This document shows positions 8,218 to 17,333 of a DNA stretch of 64,000 bases, one piece after another (the stretch's first letter is position 1; each line of letters begins with the position of its first letter). Below the pieces are notes generated by a model. It was not told the DNA's origin. It saw only the letters and a program-made list of their open reading frames with translations, and did not search any database. A program made the translations under genes and the position numbers. The DNA is from Thalassovita sp. (GTDB lineage Bacteria > Pseudomonadota > Alphaproteobacteria > Rhodobacterales > Rhodobacteraceae), in contig CP051233.1 in the NCBI GenBank assembly GCA_017792425.1, positions 3,249,998 through 3,313,997 on the forward strand, in the 5' to 3' direction.

Positions 8218-9504
8218 CTATTGGCCGAACCCGGCCGCATAGGGAAGCCATGTCGCAAGCCCGGGCGCCAGCATCATCAGCACCAGCCCGCCCAGCATCA
8301 GTACCACATAGGGGGCGGCGCCGCGAACCACCTCGGACAGGGACGCATCGGTGATGCCCTTGATCACGAACAGGTTCATGCCGACGGGGGGCGTGATCAT
8401 CGCCAGTTCCAGGTTGATCATCAGAAGCACGCCGTACCAGATCAGGTCTATGTCCAGCGCGTGCATTGTCGGCAGCAGGATCGGGGTGGTGATCAGGATG
8501 ATGGCGATGGATTCAAAGAACATCCCCATCACGAAGATCATTGCCATCACCATCAGCATGAACCCCAGCGGCCCAAGCCCCATCGACGCGACCATTTCCG
8601 TCACGCCCATCGGCAGGCGGATGATGGTGATCGCATGGCCGAACATCGCGGCCCCGGCGATGATCATGAACACCATCATCGAGGTCAGCATGGACTGGCG
8701 CGCGCATTCCCAGATCTGGGTCAGGCCGAGGCTGCGATAGACGGTCAGCGCCACGACAAGGGCATAGAGCGAGCCGAAGGCCGCCGCCTCGCCCGCGGTG
8801 AAGATGCCGAAATAGATGCCGCCCATCACCACCGGCGGGGCCATGACCGCCCAGATCGACCGGCGCAGGGCCGACAGCACCCGGCCCCAGCCCGCCCAGT
8901 CGGGCGCTTGTTGTGACGGATCACGGCTGGCGCGGACAATGCAATAGGCCGAGAAGATCAGCGCCAGCAGCAGGCCCGGCACGATCCCCGCAAGGAACAG
9001 CGCGCCAATCGAGACTTCGGAGACGATGGCATAGAGGATCATCGGCCCGGACGGCGGGATCAGGATGCCCAGCGTGCCGCCCGCGGCGATCACCCCCAGC
9101 GCATCGCGTTCGGGATAGCCGAACCGTTTCATCTGCGGGATGGCGCTGGATCCGATGGACAGCGCGGTTGCCACGGAAGAGCCCGAAATCGCCGCGAAGA
9201 TGGTACAGGACATCACCGTGGCCACCCCCAGACCGCCCCGGATATGTCCGACGACCGTGTGCGCCATGTCATACAGGTCGTCGATCACCTTGGCCCGGAT
9301 CATCAGCTGCGCCATGAACACGAACAGCGGGATCGTCATCAGGATCGGTTTGTCGAAATGGGCAAAGACGGTATCGGCGATACTGCCGATATTGCCCTCG
9401 AAGATCAGCAGGATCGCGCTGGCGGACAGTCCCAGTGCCACGAAGATCGGCATACCAGTCAGCAGCAGCAGGATCAGCCCGCCGAATACAAGCAGCATGG
9501 TCAT
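8218..9504 (-). CDS. dctM: TRAP transporter large permease (DctM)
   Basis: 428 residues, about 12 hydrophobic segments, the DctM/TRAP large-subunit family that couples Na+ entry to import of an organic acid delivered by DctP. Seen: the GMPIFVALGLSAS start, SGSSVATALSIGS, GGTLGILIPPSGPMILYAIV and a C-terminal ITPPVGMNLFVIKG, all conserved in the family. The start overlaps the dctQ stop by ATGA (9501-9504), showing translational coupling. Inner membrane, with DctQ. Confidence 0.93.
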   Translation of the reverse strand: MTMLLVFGGLILLLLTGMPIFVALGLSASAILLIFEGNIGSIADTVFAHFDKPILMTIPLFVFMAQLMIRAKVIDDLYDMAHTVVGHIRGGLGVATVMSCTIFAAISGSSVATALSIGSSAIPQMKRFGYPERDALGVIAAGGTLGILIPPSGPMILYAIVSEVSIGALFLAGIVPGLLLALIFSAYCIVRASRDPSQQAPDWAGWGRVLSALRRSIWAVMAPPVVMGGIYFGIFTAGEAAAFGSLYALVVALTVYRSLGLTQIWECARQSMLTSMMVFMIIAGAAMFGHAITIIRLPMGVTEMVASMGLGPLGFMLMVMAMIFVMGMFFESIAIILITTPILLPTMHALDIDLIWYGVLLMINLELAMITPPVGMNLFVIKGITDASLSEVVRGAAPYVVLMLGGLVLMMLAPGLATWLPYAAGFGQ

Positions 9505-10034
9505 AGCGAGGTTCCTTTGAAGTGGCGGGACAGGATTCGGCTGATTGCGACCAACCCCAGCAGGACCGCACCGATTGGCAGCGGCAGCTGGACCAGCCAA
9601 AGCGGCACCTCGACCGTGCCAGAGGTATAGGCGTCGAACGCGCGCGAGAAGGTCACGGCCTCCCACGCACTGATGCCCAGCAAGGTGGCGAACGCCAGTA
9701 CGGCCAGATCGGCAAAGGTTTCCTGTACGCGCCGGGCAGTGCGCCCGAGGCGAGCGGTCAGCAGGTCTATCCCGATATGGATGTCGCGGCGATACGCCTC
9801 TGCCGCGCCCAGCATGATCAGCGTCACCAGCATCCAGCCAGAGGCGTCATCAGACCACATCAGCGGGGTATTGACGATGTAGCGCATGAACACCGCCAGA
9901 ACGGTCAACGCAAAGGCCAGCAGAATCAGCGCCGTGCTGAGCGCGCCAGCGACCCGCACGATGGTGATGGCGAGCCGGGAAACGGCGCCTTTCGGCGCCG
10001 CCCCCGTTGTTGTGGTGTTCGCGCCGGTTTCCAT
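9501..10034 (-). CDS. dctQ: TRAP transporter small permease (DctQ)
   Basis: 177 residues with four predicted membrane helices (about 22-45, 57-80, 95-120, 140-165), as expected for the DctQ subunit. Seen: VFMRYIVNTPLMWSDDASGW, which fits the conserved FxRYxxxxxxxWxxE/D core, and RRDIHIGIDLL. It starts 1 bp after the dctP stop and overlaps dctM, so the P-Q-M set is one translational unit. It forms the membrane complex with DctM. Confidence 0.9.
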   Translation of the reverse strand: METGANTTTTGAAPKGAVSRLAITIVRVAGALSTALILLAFALTVLAVFMRYIVNTPLMWSDDASGWMLVTLIMLGAAEAYRRDIHIGIDLLTARLGRTARRVQETFADLAVLAFATLLGISAWEAVTFSRAFDAYTSGTVEVPLWLVQLPLPIGAVLLGLVAISRILSRHFKGTSL

Positions 10035-10035
10035 G

Positions 10036-11034
10036 TCAGCCCTGAACGCGCAGCTGGTCGATCAGGTCCAGCAGTTTCTGGCTTTCGGGATCGTCCGAGC
10101 TGAACTTGGCGTCGAAGGCAGGTTGCATGACCGCTTCCAGCGCCTTGTTTTCCTCTGCCGTCAGGGTGTGGACATTCACGCCCTTGGCGGCCAGTTCGGC
10201 GGGGGCGGTGGCCGCTGCGGCCTCTGCCTCTTCCACGGCCCAGACGGCGGCCTTCTTGCCGGCCTCGTCCAGTGCGGCCTTGGCGGTGTCGGACAGGCCC
10301 GCATAGAATTTCGGGTTCAGGTAGCCGTGGAAGTAGACAGAGATCACCGGCACCACGGTGAAGTGGTCCTGTACCTCGTAATACTTGCGCGACACGGCCG
10401 CGTCTGTTCCGGTCAGGGCGGCGTCGATCACACCGGTTGCCAGACCTTGGTAGACCTCGCCACCCGACATGGACACGGGGGCGGCGCCCAGTGCCTCGAT
10501 CGCGGAGTTGAAAGCGGGCACCAGGCCGCGGATTTTCAGCCCTTTGAAATCTTCTGGGGCGATCAGGTACTTGCCCTTCGACGTGAACACCGAATCCGAG
10601 GTCTGGAACAGCCAGACGACATTTTCAACGCCCTTTTGGCGCAGCTTGTCTTCGAGGAAGTTGGCCGCGTCGGACCCGTCCCAGTTGCGCCAGATGTTCA
10701 TGTCGGCAAAGGCAAAGGGGCGGGTTGTGACCGTCATGATCGGCAGGGTCTTGCCCCATTGGAACTGCACCGAAAAGGCGCATTCGATGTCGCCCTTGGC
10801 GGTGGCGGTGATGTTTTCCTTGGCCCCGACAAGGCTGTCTGCACCAAAGACCTGCACGTCGATTTCACCCTGCGACAGGGTTTCAACCTCGGCGGCCCAG
10901 CGGTCGATGACCTTGGCGACAGCATGGGCGGGGGGCAGCTGGTGGCTGCAGCGCATGGGGGTGGCGTCCGCCAAGGCGGTCGTCGCGGTGAGGGAAAGCG
11001 TGGTGGCGGCAAGCGCCGGGATCAGGTGTTTCAT
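10036..11034 (-). CDS. dctP: TRAP transporter solute-binding protein (DctP)
   Basis: 332 residues with a clear signal peptide (MKHLIPALAATTLSLTATTA then ALA cleavage). The mature part has the DctP fold markers: GLKIRGLVPAFNSAIEALGA, where the Arg binds the substrate carboxylate, and GEVYQGLATGVIDAALTG. Periplasmic receptor for the DctQM permease. The start at 11034 is the only in-frame Met directly before the signal peptide, and AGGGAGAAACC lies just upstream. The substrate is probably a carboxylate used by the CoA-transferase and lyase encoded just upstream, as inferred from operon position. Confidence 0.92.
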   Translation of the reverse strand: MKHLIPALAATTLSLTATTALADATPMRCSHQLPPAHAVAKVIDRWAAEVETLSQGEIDVQVFGADSLVGAKENITATAKGDIECAFSVQFQWGKTLPIMTVTTRPFAFADMNIWRNWDGSDAANFLEDKLRQKGVENVVWLFQTSDSVFTSKGKYLIAPEDFKGLKIRGLVPAFNSAIEALGAAPVSMSGGEVYQGLATGVIDAALTGTDAAVSRKYYEVQDHFTVVPVISVYFHGYLNPKFYAGLSDTAKAALDEAGKKAAVWAVEEAEAAAATAPAELAAKGVNVHTLTAEENKALEAVMQPAFDAKFSSDDPESQKLLDLIDQLRVQG

Positions 11035-11072
11035 AGGTTTCTCCCTTATTTGGACTATTGTTGGCCGCCTCC

Positions 11073-12014
11073 TCAAGCGGTCCATTTCACACGTGGCGGC
11101 AGACCCGAGCGGGCCAACGCGCCGTGAAGCTGTTCATCTGGCATTTCGGTTTCGAGAATCCGGCGCACGCCGATCAGCGCGGCCAGGTCTATGCCGGTCG
11201 GAATGCCGGTCCGTTCGCACAGGTACACGAGGTCTTCGAACACCGCGTTCCCGGTGGCGCCGGGCGCGAAAGGGCAACCGCCCAGCCCGCCCAACGACCC
11301 GTCCAGCGCGCGGGCCCCGGCGTCGATCGCGGCAGCGGCGTTGGCGACGGCCATACCGCGCGTGTCGTGCAGATGCACCAGCACGGGCGTGTCACCGCAG
11401 AGGGTCACCAGATCGCGGGTCAGCGCCGCCACCTGCGCAGGGCCGGCAAAGCCGACAGTGTCCGCAAGACCGACAGCATGCGCGCCCGCCCGCAGGCAAG
11501 CCTCGGCCAATCGCAGCACTTCGGAGGTGTTCACCTCTCCGGCGATGGAACAGCCAAAGGCCATCGCGATGCCTGCGTTCACCAGTGGTTTGTGGTCGCT
11601 GGCATCGGACAGCGCACGGGTCCGACGGACCAGTTCAATCGCGTCTGCCCGCGAACGGCGCATATTGGCCTGGCTGTGTTCCTCGGTGGCGGAAATGACG
11701 TTGATGATTTCATCAACCTGCGCATCGCAGGCATCCTTGGCCCCGCGTTCATTCAGGGCAAGCGCGGATGAATACGCCCCAAGCCGCGCGGTTTCGGCAA
11801 TCAGGTCATGCACATCGGCGAATTGCGGCATGCGCGAGGCGGGCAGGAAAGAGCCCACTTCGAAATGACGCACACCGGCGGCGTGTTCCTGCTGCAGCCA
11901 CTGTTTCTTGGCTGCGGTCGTGGGGAAGCGGCGCACCAATTGCAACCCGTCGCGCAGACCGACCTCGCGCAGGGTGACGGTGTCAGCGGGGTAGAGACGG
12001 CCTGCGGAAATCAT
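11073..12014 (-). CDS. Hydroxymethylglutaryl-CoA lyase-family enzyme
   Basis: 313 residues of the DRE-TIM metallolyase (HMGL-like) family. Seen: LREVGLRDGLQ with the catalytic Arg-Asp near residue 20, VHLHDTRGMAVAN carrying the metal-binding H-x-H, and the GGLGGCPFAPGATGN loop with the conserved Cys. Family members split HMG-CoA to acetyl-CoA and acetoacetate, or related 3-hydroxyacyl-CoAs such as citramalyl-CoA. Start overlaps the CoA-transferase stop by ATGA. A CoA-transferase plus lyase pair suggests that a free acid is activated and then cleaved. Which acid (3-hydroxy-3-methylglutarate, citramalate or another) is not resolved. Confidence 0.88.
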   Translation of the reverse strand: MISAGRLYPADTVTLREVGLRDGLQLVRRFPTTAAKKQWLQQEHAAGVRHFEVGSFLPASRMPQFADVHDLIAETARLGAYSSALALNERGAKDACDAQVDEIINVISATEEHSQANMRRSRADAIELVRRTRALSDASDHKPLVNAGIAMAFGCSIAGEVNTSEVLRLAEACLRAGAHAVGLADTVGFAGPAQVAALTRDLVTLCGDTPVLVHLHDTRGMAVANAAAAIDAGARALDGSLGGLGGCPFAPGATGNAVFEDLVYLCERTGIPTGIDLAALIGVRRILETEMPDEQLHGALARSGLPPRVKWTA

Positions 12015-13204
12015 GCGACGTGCCTCCGGGCCTGACCGGATGCGATGGCGATTTCATCCTCGGCCAGTCCCAGCGCGCCAAGGATATCAGCGGTATCATC
12101 CCCGATGTCGGGCAGATCAAAGCAGGCGGGTACGGCGGGGATTCCGTCAACTTCGAACGGCAGGCCGGGGGCGCGATAGCTGCCGCCTTCGGGCAGGGCC
12201 GAGCTCATCAGGCCGCCGGGTCGGGTGACATGCGGGTCATCGTACATCTGCGCGGGGCGCGCGATCGGGGAAAAGGGGATGCCATCACGCTCTAGCGCAG
12301 AAGCGAGGGGCGCGTAGGTCTGTTGCGCGATGGCATCTGCGATGAGGGGCAAGGTCCAGTCACGGGCCTTGATCTGGTCCGGGCGGGTCTGAAGCCGGGA
12401 GTCTGCCTTCAGGTCGGCCAGTCCCAGTACATCGCAAAGTTTGGCCCATTGACCTTCGGTCACGGCGCCAACGAAAATCGGCTGACCGTCGCCGGTGTTG
12501 AAGATATCGTAGACGGGCCAGGAAAAATCGCGTTCGGGCATGGGGGGCGCCTCGGTGCCTTCGATGTCGAATTGCACCATGTGCTGCGCGACCAGCAGCA
12601 GGCAGTTTTCGAACAGGCCGACGCGCACGGCATGACCCTGCCCGTCACGATCCCGCTGCTTCAGCGCCGCCAGAACCGAAAACGCGCCGAACAACCCACC
12701 CATGATGTCATTGGCCGATGATCCGATTCGCAGCGGGCGGCCGGTCGGGCCGGTCATGTAGGCCATGCCGGTCATCATCTGGACGACCTCGTCCATCGCG
12801 GTGCGGTTTTCGTAGGGGCCGTGCAGGAAGCCCTTGCATGAGGCGACGATCAATTGGGGGTGGCGGTCACGCAGAACGTCAGGGGCAAAGCCCATCGCCG
12901 CCAGCGAACTGTCGCGGAAGTTTTCGACAAAGACGTCGGCGTCCTTCAACAGCGCGTCCAGTGCCGCGCGGCCCGCATCGGATTTCAGGTCCAGCGTGAT
13001 CGACTTCTTGCCACGGTTGAAGGTCGGGAAAAAGCCGCGACCCATTCCGGTCAGGTCGCGTGTCTTGTCGCCTTGGGGGGGTTCGACCTTGATGACCTCG
13101 GCCCCCAGGAACGCCAGGAACATCCCGCAAGACGGCCCCATGATCATGTGGCTCATCTCTATGACACGTACGCCCGACAGCGGGGCAAAACCAGTGACGT
13201 TCAT
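12011..13204 (-). CDS. CaiB/BaiF (family III) CoA-transferase
   Basis: 397 residues. Family III CoA-transferases move CoA between acids through an aspartyl-CoA anhydride. Seen: the N-terminal GVRVIEMSHMIMGPSCGMFLAFLGAEVIKVEPP, FNRGKKSITLDLKS, DVFVENFRDSSLAAMG, and RIGSSANDIMGG carrying the likely catalytic Asp. First gene of the minus-strand catabolic operon and divergent from a LysR regulator, which probably controls it. Donor and acceptor are unknown; the HMG-CoA-lyase-like enzyme immediately downstream suggests a branched hydroxy-dicarboxylate as the acid activated. Confidence 0.9.
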   Translation of the reverse strand: MNVTGFAPLSGVRVIEMSHMIMGPSCGMFLAFLGAEVIKVEPPQGDKTRDLTGMGRGFFPTFNRGKKSITLDLKSDAGRAALDALLKDADVFVENFRDSSLAAMGFAPDVLRDRHPQLIVASCKGFLHGPYENRTAMDEVVQMMTGMAYMTGPTGRPLRIGSSANDIMGGLFGAFSVLAALKQRDRDGQGHAVRVGLFENCLLLVAQHMVQFDIEGTEAPPMPERDFSWPVYDIFNTGDGQPIFVGAVTEGQWAKLCDVLGLADLKADSRLQTRPDQIKARDWTLPLIADAIAQQTYAPLASALERDGIPFSPIARPAQMYDDPHVTRPGGLMSSALPEGGSYRAPGLPFEVDGIPAVPACFDLPDIGDDTADILGALGLAEDEIAIASGQARRHVA

Positions 13205-13295
13205 TGCCGTCCTCCCTTTCGCGACAACCTTAGGCTTGCTGGCAGTTTATAAAAATAATAGAGTTTCGAAGGTTACGTTCTGGAAATTAGAAATC
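13205..13295. promoter_or_regulatory. Divergent promoter region between the CoA-transferase operon and its LysR gene
   Basis: 91 bp. An AT-rich core (TTTATAAAAATAATAGAG, about 13247-13264) sits among GC-rich coding DNA, as expected for back-to-back promoters with LysR binding. I could not define a specific T-N11-A operator with confidence. Confidence 0.45.
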
Positions 13296-14222
13296 GTGGA
13301 CTCTCGCCAGCTTCGGTATTTCGCCGCCATTCATGAACACGGGTCGCTGTCGCGCGCGGCAGAGCATGTGAACGTGGCCACCTCTGCCCTGAGCCATCAC
13401 CTGTCCAACCTGGAGGACCATCTGGGCACGCAACTGTTCGTGCGCAGGCCACGGGGGCTGGTGCCCACGGCGGCGGGCCAGCGTCTGTATGAACATGCGC
13501 GCGGCATCCTGCGATCAATGGAAGCTGCGGAACAGGATCTGCGCGGCGAAGCGCGCGATATTGTCGGGGAAATCTCGGTCGGGATGGCGCATTCCGCAGT
13601 GCGGGCGATCGGGCTGACGTTGATCGAAACGGTGTTGCGTGACTATCCCCGGCTGAAACTGACCCTGTCCGAGAGCCTGTCGGGGTCCACGCTGGTGCAT
13701 CTGATGGCGTCCGAGGTGGATCTGGCCGTGGTCTATAACCCGCCGCAGGACAGCGCGTTGCGGACCCAGCCGATATTGGAAGAACGCATGGTCTGCGTTG
13801 GCCGCCCGGAACTGATCGGGGACACCACAGCCCCGATCACCTTTGAGGAATTGCTGGATCTGCCGATCATCCTGCTGAAACAGGGCCTGTCGGCGCGGGC
13901 GCTGATGGATGACGTGAACCTGCTGAAAAAGCTGGAGGCGCGGGCGCGGTTGAACCTGAACTCTGTCAGCGCAATTTCCGGGGCGTTGAAGGCCGGGCTG
14001 GGTTGCGCCATCGGCACCTCGCTGTTCATGCACGATCAACTGCAAACAGGTGAACTGGCCGCGCGTCCGATCATCGAACCGGAACTAAGCCGGACGCTGT
14101 ACATCTGCGAACTGGCCGAACGTCCGGCAACCTTTGCGCTGGAACGGGTAAGGGGCATGATCCTGCAAATGACCCTGAACGCGATCAGCCGCGGGGACTG
14201 GGACGCAAAAGCCGCATCATAG
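13296..14222 (+). CDS. LysR-type transcriptional regulator
   Basis: 308 residues with the winged HTH at residues 1-60 (DSRQLRYFAAIHEHGSLSRA then SALSHHLSNLEDHLGTQLF) and a LysR substrate-binding domain (about 90-295). The start is placed at GTG 13296, because the LysR N-terminus normally begins 2-4 residues before the conserved LRYF; the frame is open further upstream but unlike any protein. Divergent from the CoA-transferase/TRAP operon. By LysR convention it probably activates that operon in response to the imported acid or its CoA ester. Confidence 0.88.
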   Translation: MDSRQLRYFAAIHEHGSLSRAAEHVNVATSALSHHLSNLEDHLGTQLFVRRPRGLVPTAAGQRLYEHARGILRSMEAAEQDLRGEARDIVGEISVGMAHSAVRAIGLTLIETVLRDYPRLKLTLSESLSGSTLVHLMASEVDLAVVYNPPQDSALRTQPILEERMVCVGRPELIGDTTAPITFEELLDLPIILLKQGLSARALMDDVNLLKKLEARARLNLNSVSAISGALKAGLGCAIGTSLFMHDQLQTGELAARPIIEPELSRTLYICELAERPATFALERVRGMILQMTLNAISRGDWDAKAAS

Positions 14223-14296
14223 GCCTGCGGCGCGCGAGGGGTACGGATGCTGTCGCGGTCTTTGACTGCATCGCGCGGGCGGCCCATAGTCGCCGC

Positions 14297-15301
14297 ATGT
14301 TCACCAATATCCGCGGCACGCTGGTGCTGGACCTGGCAGAATTCATCCGGCACCTGGGGCACGACCCCGAGGTGATCTTTGATGACGCCGGCTATGCGCT
14401 GGAATCGGTGATGAACCGGGACACGCGCGTACCTGTCGAAGCGCCGATGGCACTGCTGGAACATGCGGCGCGCCGGTTGGACATGCCGGATTTCGGGCTG
14501 CGGCTGGCCGAGTTCCGAAAGATGCCGGACCTGGGGCCGGTGGCCTTGTTCATCCGGGAACAAGAGACGTTGGGCGATGTACTGTCCACCATTGCGCAAG
14601 CCTTTCACTTGCATTCAACCGCGCTGTACCTGTCATTCATCGATGCCGGGGATGACCTGATCCTTGCGGTCGATCTGCTGTCCAGCGCGCAGATCCTATC
14701 ACGCCAAAGCGCGGAAATGATCATCTGCGGCATCCGGGAAATGTTTCGGTGGATACTGGGGCCGGAATGGCGGCCAAGCGGGATAATGTTTCGCCATGCG
14801 CGCGCCTTGCCCGACCGGACCTACCTGGCGCATTTCGGCGTTGTCCCTGAGTTCGAGCAAGAGTTCAACGGCATCGTTCTGAACCGTACCGATCTTGCCC
14901 TTCCTCTCAAGCGGACAGCGCCATCGCTGGACCGCGAAGCGCGAACCCTGTTGGCCAATGCAGACGCAGCGCCCGATGTGTTTCTGTATCGCGTGCGCCA
15001 GTTGATCCTGCTGACGCTGGCGCAGGGCGAAGCGCGCGCCGACCGGGTCGCCGGGCTGCTGATGATCGACCGGCGCACGCTGCATCGGCGGCTGTCACGG
15101 CAAGGCCTGACCTTTTCCCGCCTGTTGCAGGAGGTCCGCCGAGAATTTGCCCAGCAATACGTTCTGGGCAGCGACCGGGCGCTGGCGGAAATCGCTTTCC
15201 TGGTGGGTTTCGAAAGCCCGGAAGCGTTCAGCCGCTGGTATCGCAAGGCCTTTGGCCAATCCCCCCAACAGGGCCGGCTGGCCAGCCGCAGGTGTGGCTG
15301 A
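14297..15301 (+). CDS. AraC-family transcriptional regulator (arabinose-binding-domain type)
   Basis: 334 residues. The N-terminal ~190 residues fit the Arabinose_bd domain seen in OruR/ArgR-like AraC regulators (VPVEAPMALLEHAARRLDMP, then FGLRLAEF). The C-terminal AraC double HTH starts near residue 235, with RVAGLLMIDRRTLHRRLSRQ and ALAEIAFLVGFESPEAFSRW. Same strand as and 104 bp upstream of the TctC operon, so a likely regulator of that operon; the ligand is unknown. Confidence 0.87.
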   Translation: MFTNIRGTLVLDLAEFIRHLGHDPEVIFDDAGYALESVMNRDTRVPVEAPMALLEHAARRLDMPDFGLRLAEFRKMPDLGPVALFIREQETLGDVLSTIAQAFHLHSTALYLSFIDAGDDLILAVDLLSSAQILSRQSAEMIICGIREMFRWILGPEWRPSGIMFRHARALPDRTYLAHFGVVPEFEQEFNGIVLNRTDLALPLKRTAPSLDREARTLLANADAAPDVFLYRVRQLILLTLAQGEARADRVAGLLMIDRRTLHRRLSRQGLTFSRLLQEVRREFAQQYVLGSDRALAEIAFLVGFESPEAFSRWYRKAFGQSPQQGRLASRRCG

Positions 15302-15405
15302 ACCCGCGGATGTCCCAAAATATCAAGTGCGGGATGGCGGGATGATCTAGCCTTGGACCCCAGGGCGATTCCGCAGGCGCGGACCGCCAACGAGGAGGAA
15401 ACACC

Positions 15406-16392
15406 ATGACACCCACTTTCACCCGCATCCTGCGCGCGGGGCTGGCCGCAGCATTGATTGCGCCGGTCGCGCAAGGCGCCACCGCCCAGGACTATCCGTC
15501 CAAGCCCGTCACCATCATTCACGCCTATCCCGGTTTCGCGCTGGACGCGGTCACGCGTGCGGCGGCGGAAAAACTGCAGGAAAAATGGGGCCAGCCCGTT
15601 GTCGTGGACACGCGTCCCGGCGCGAACGAAGTGATCGCGGCCAACACCGTCGCGCAGTCCAAGCCGGACGGCCATACCATCCTGATCGGCAGCGAATCCA
15701 CCTTTCTGAACAACCCGTCGCTTTACAAGACACTGCCCTATGATCCGGCAACCGGGCTGGACCCGGTCAGCCAGTTGTTCAAGATCCAGTTCGGCCTGCT
15801 GGTGCGCGGCGACCTGGAAGCACAGACCGCCAACGAGTTCATCGCCATGATGAAAGCGAACGGACCCAAGCAGACCTTTGGTTCTTTCGGCGTGGGGCAC
15901 ATGATGCATCTGGGTATGGAAAAATTCCTGCACGCGGCGGACCTCCAGATGAAGCACATCCCCTATTCCAACGGCGGCCAGATGCTGCAGGACATGCTGG
16001 GCGGCCAGTTGGACGCCACCGTGGCCAGCGCGGTTCTGGCGACACGGTTCGGCGAAGGCGGCAAGCTGCGGATGCTGGCGATGAACGGAGCGGAACGGCA
16101 GCCTTCGCTGCCCGATGTGCCGACCTTTGCCGAGATCGGTTTCCCCGATCTGGAAATCTATGCCATCGTCGGTATCGCGGTGCCCGGCGGCACCCCCGCC
16201 AAGATCAAGACGCAGATCTATGAAGCCTTCAAAGAGGTGATTTCCGACCCGGCCTTTGTCGAGAAGGTCACGGTCCCGAACGGGTATGACCTTGTGTTGA
16301 GCACGCCGGATGAATTTGCCGCCTTCATCGCCGCGGAATCCCCGAAAACGGCCGCGCTGATCGACAGCCTGGGCGTGAGCCTGTCGCAATGA
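15406..16392 (+). CDS. Tripartite tricarboxylate transporter substrate-binding protein (TctC/Bug family)
   Basis: 328 residues with a signal peptide (cleavage near AQGATAQ, residue 27) followed by DYPSKPVTIIHAYPGFALD, the standard Bug-family start. Also seen: VVDTRPGANEVIAANTVAQSKPDGHTILI and VGIAVPGGTPAKIKTQIYEA. Periplasmic receptor for the TctBA permease encoded downstream. A GAGGAGG ribosome site lies 7 nt before the start. Overlaps the esterase start by 4 bp (ATGA). Bug proteins bind varied carboxylates; the ligand here is unknown. Confidence 0.92.
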   Translation: MTPTFTRILRAGLAAALIAPVAQGATAQDYPSKPVTIIHAYPGFALDAVTRAAAEKLQEKWGQPVVVDTRPGANEVIAANTVAQSKPDGHTILIGSESTFLNNPSLYKTLPYDPATGLDPVSQLFKIQFGLLVRGDLEAQTANEFIAMMKANGPKQTFGSFGVGHMMHLGMEKFLHAADLQMKHIPYSNGGQMLQDMLGGQLDATVASAVLATRFGEGGKLRMLAMNGAERQPSLPDVPTFAEIGFPDLEIYAIVGIAVPGGTPAKIKTQIYEAFKEVISDPAFVEKVTVPNGYDLVLSTPDEFAAFIAAESPKTAALIDSLGVSLSQ

Positions 16393-17333
16393 CGCGCGCC
16401 ATCCTGAGAACCGAAATCCCCGTCACCGACGGGGATCGCCAGACCGTACGCAAGATGCTGGAGGACACCAGGTTCGCCCGCAGCTATCGGGCAAGCGGCG
16501 ACATTGCCGCGTTGCGGGCGGCAACCGCGCGGATGATCGGAAACCCGTTCTTTCGCCCCCAGCCCGAGGGCGTGACGGTGGCCGCCGGAACGCTTGGCGG
16601 GGTCGGTGGCGAATGGATTACCCCACCGGACGCGAAAGAAGCGGCGCTGGTGTTCTTTCACGGGGGCGGCTACGTGCGGGGCAGCCTGGACCTGGGCCGC
16701 GCCAATGCGTCCGAGATTGCGCTGGGAACCGGCTGCCGGGTGTTCATGCCCGCCTATGCACAAGCGCCGGAACATCCGTTTCCTGCCGCGTTGGAGGACG
16801 CCGTGGCAGTGGCGGCGGCACTGGGCGGCAGCGGGGCCCGCTTTGGCCTGATCGGGGAATCCTGTGGCGGCGGGATGGCGTTGGCGACGGCGATGACCCT
16901 GCGGGATGCGGGCAGACCCGCACCGTTCGCCGTCAGTTGCATCAGCCCCTTTGTTGATCTGACCTTGTCCGGCGACAGTTGGGACTTCAACGACGGCAAG
17001 GACATTGCGACCCGGGCGATGGGGGCGGACATGATCGGCCTGTACCTGGGGGAGGCCGAGGCGTCGGACTGGCGCGCGTCCCCGGTGTTCGGGGCGTTCC
17101 ACGACCTGCCCCCGGTGCATTTCATCGTCGGCGGCAGCGAGGGCCTGCTGTCCGAAGCCTTGACCGCGGCAGAGCGCGCGGCAGAGGCGGGCGGTCCGGT
17201 GACGCTCGATATTTTTGCACTGATGCCACATGGTTTCACAAAGTACCAATTCGATGCGGCTACCGAAGCGATGGCGCGCGTGACGCGCTGGCTGGCGGCC
17301 CAGGCATCCGCAACCGAGGAGACGACGGCATGA
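16389..17333 (+). CDS. Alpha/beta hydrolase, hormone-sensitive-lipase (esterase) type
   Basis: 314 residues. Seen: the oxyanion-hole HGGGY (FFHGGGYVRGS), nucleophile elbow GESCGG (about residue 157-162), and the C-terminal His in MPHGFTKY. Where HSL enzymes usually have an acidic residue in a GxxDxLxD motif, this one has VGGSEGLLSEA, so Glu may replace Asp. Carboxylesterase on small esters is the expected activity, in the cytoplasm. It sits between tctC and tctB with ATGA overlaps at both ends, so it is made in step with the transporter. This suggests the imported compound is an ester or acylated acid. Confidence 0.87.
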   Translation: MTRAILRTEIPVTDGDRQTVRKMLEDTRFARSYRASGDIAALRAATARMIGNPFFRPQPEGVTVAAGTLGGVGGEWITPPDAKEAALVFFHGGGYVRGSLDLGRANASEIALGTGCRVFMPAYAQAPEHPFPAALEDAVAVAAALGGSGARFGLIGESCGGGMALATAMTLRDAGRPAPFAVSCISPFVDLTLSGDSWDFNDGKDIATRAMGADMIGLYLGEAEASDWRASPVFGAFHDLPPVHFIVGGSEGLLSEALTAAERAAEAGGPVTLDIFALMPHGFTKYQFDAATEAMARVTRWLAAQASATEETTA

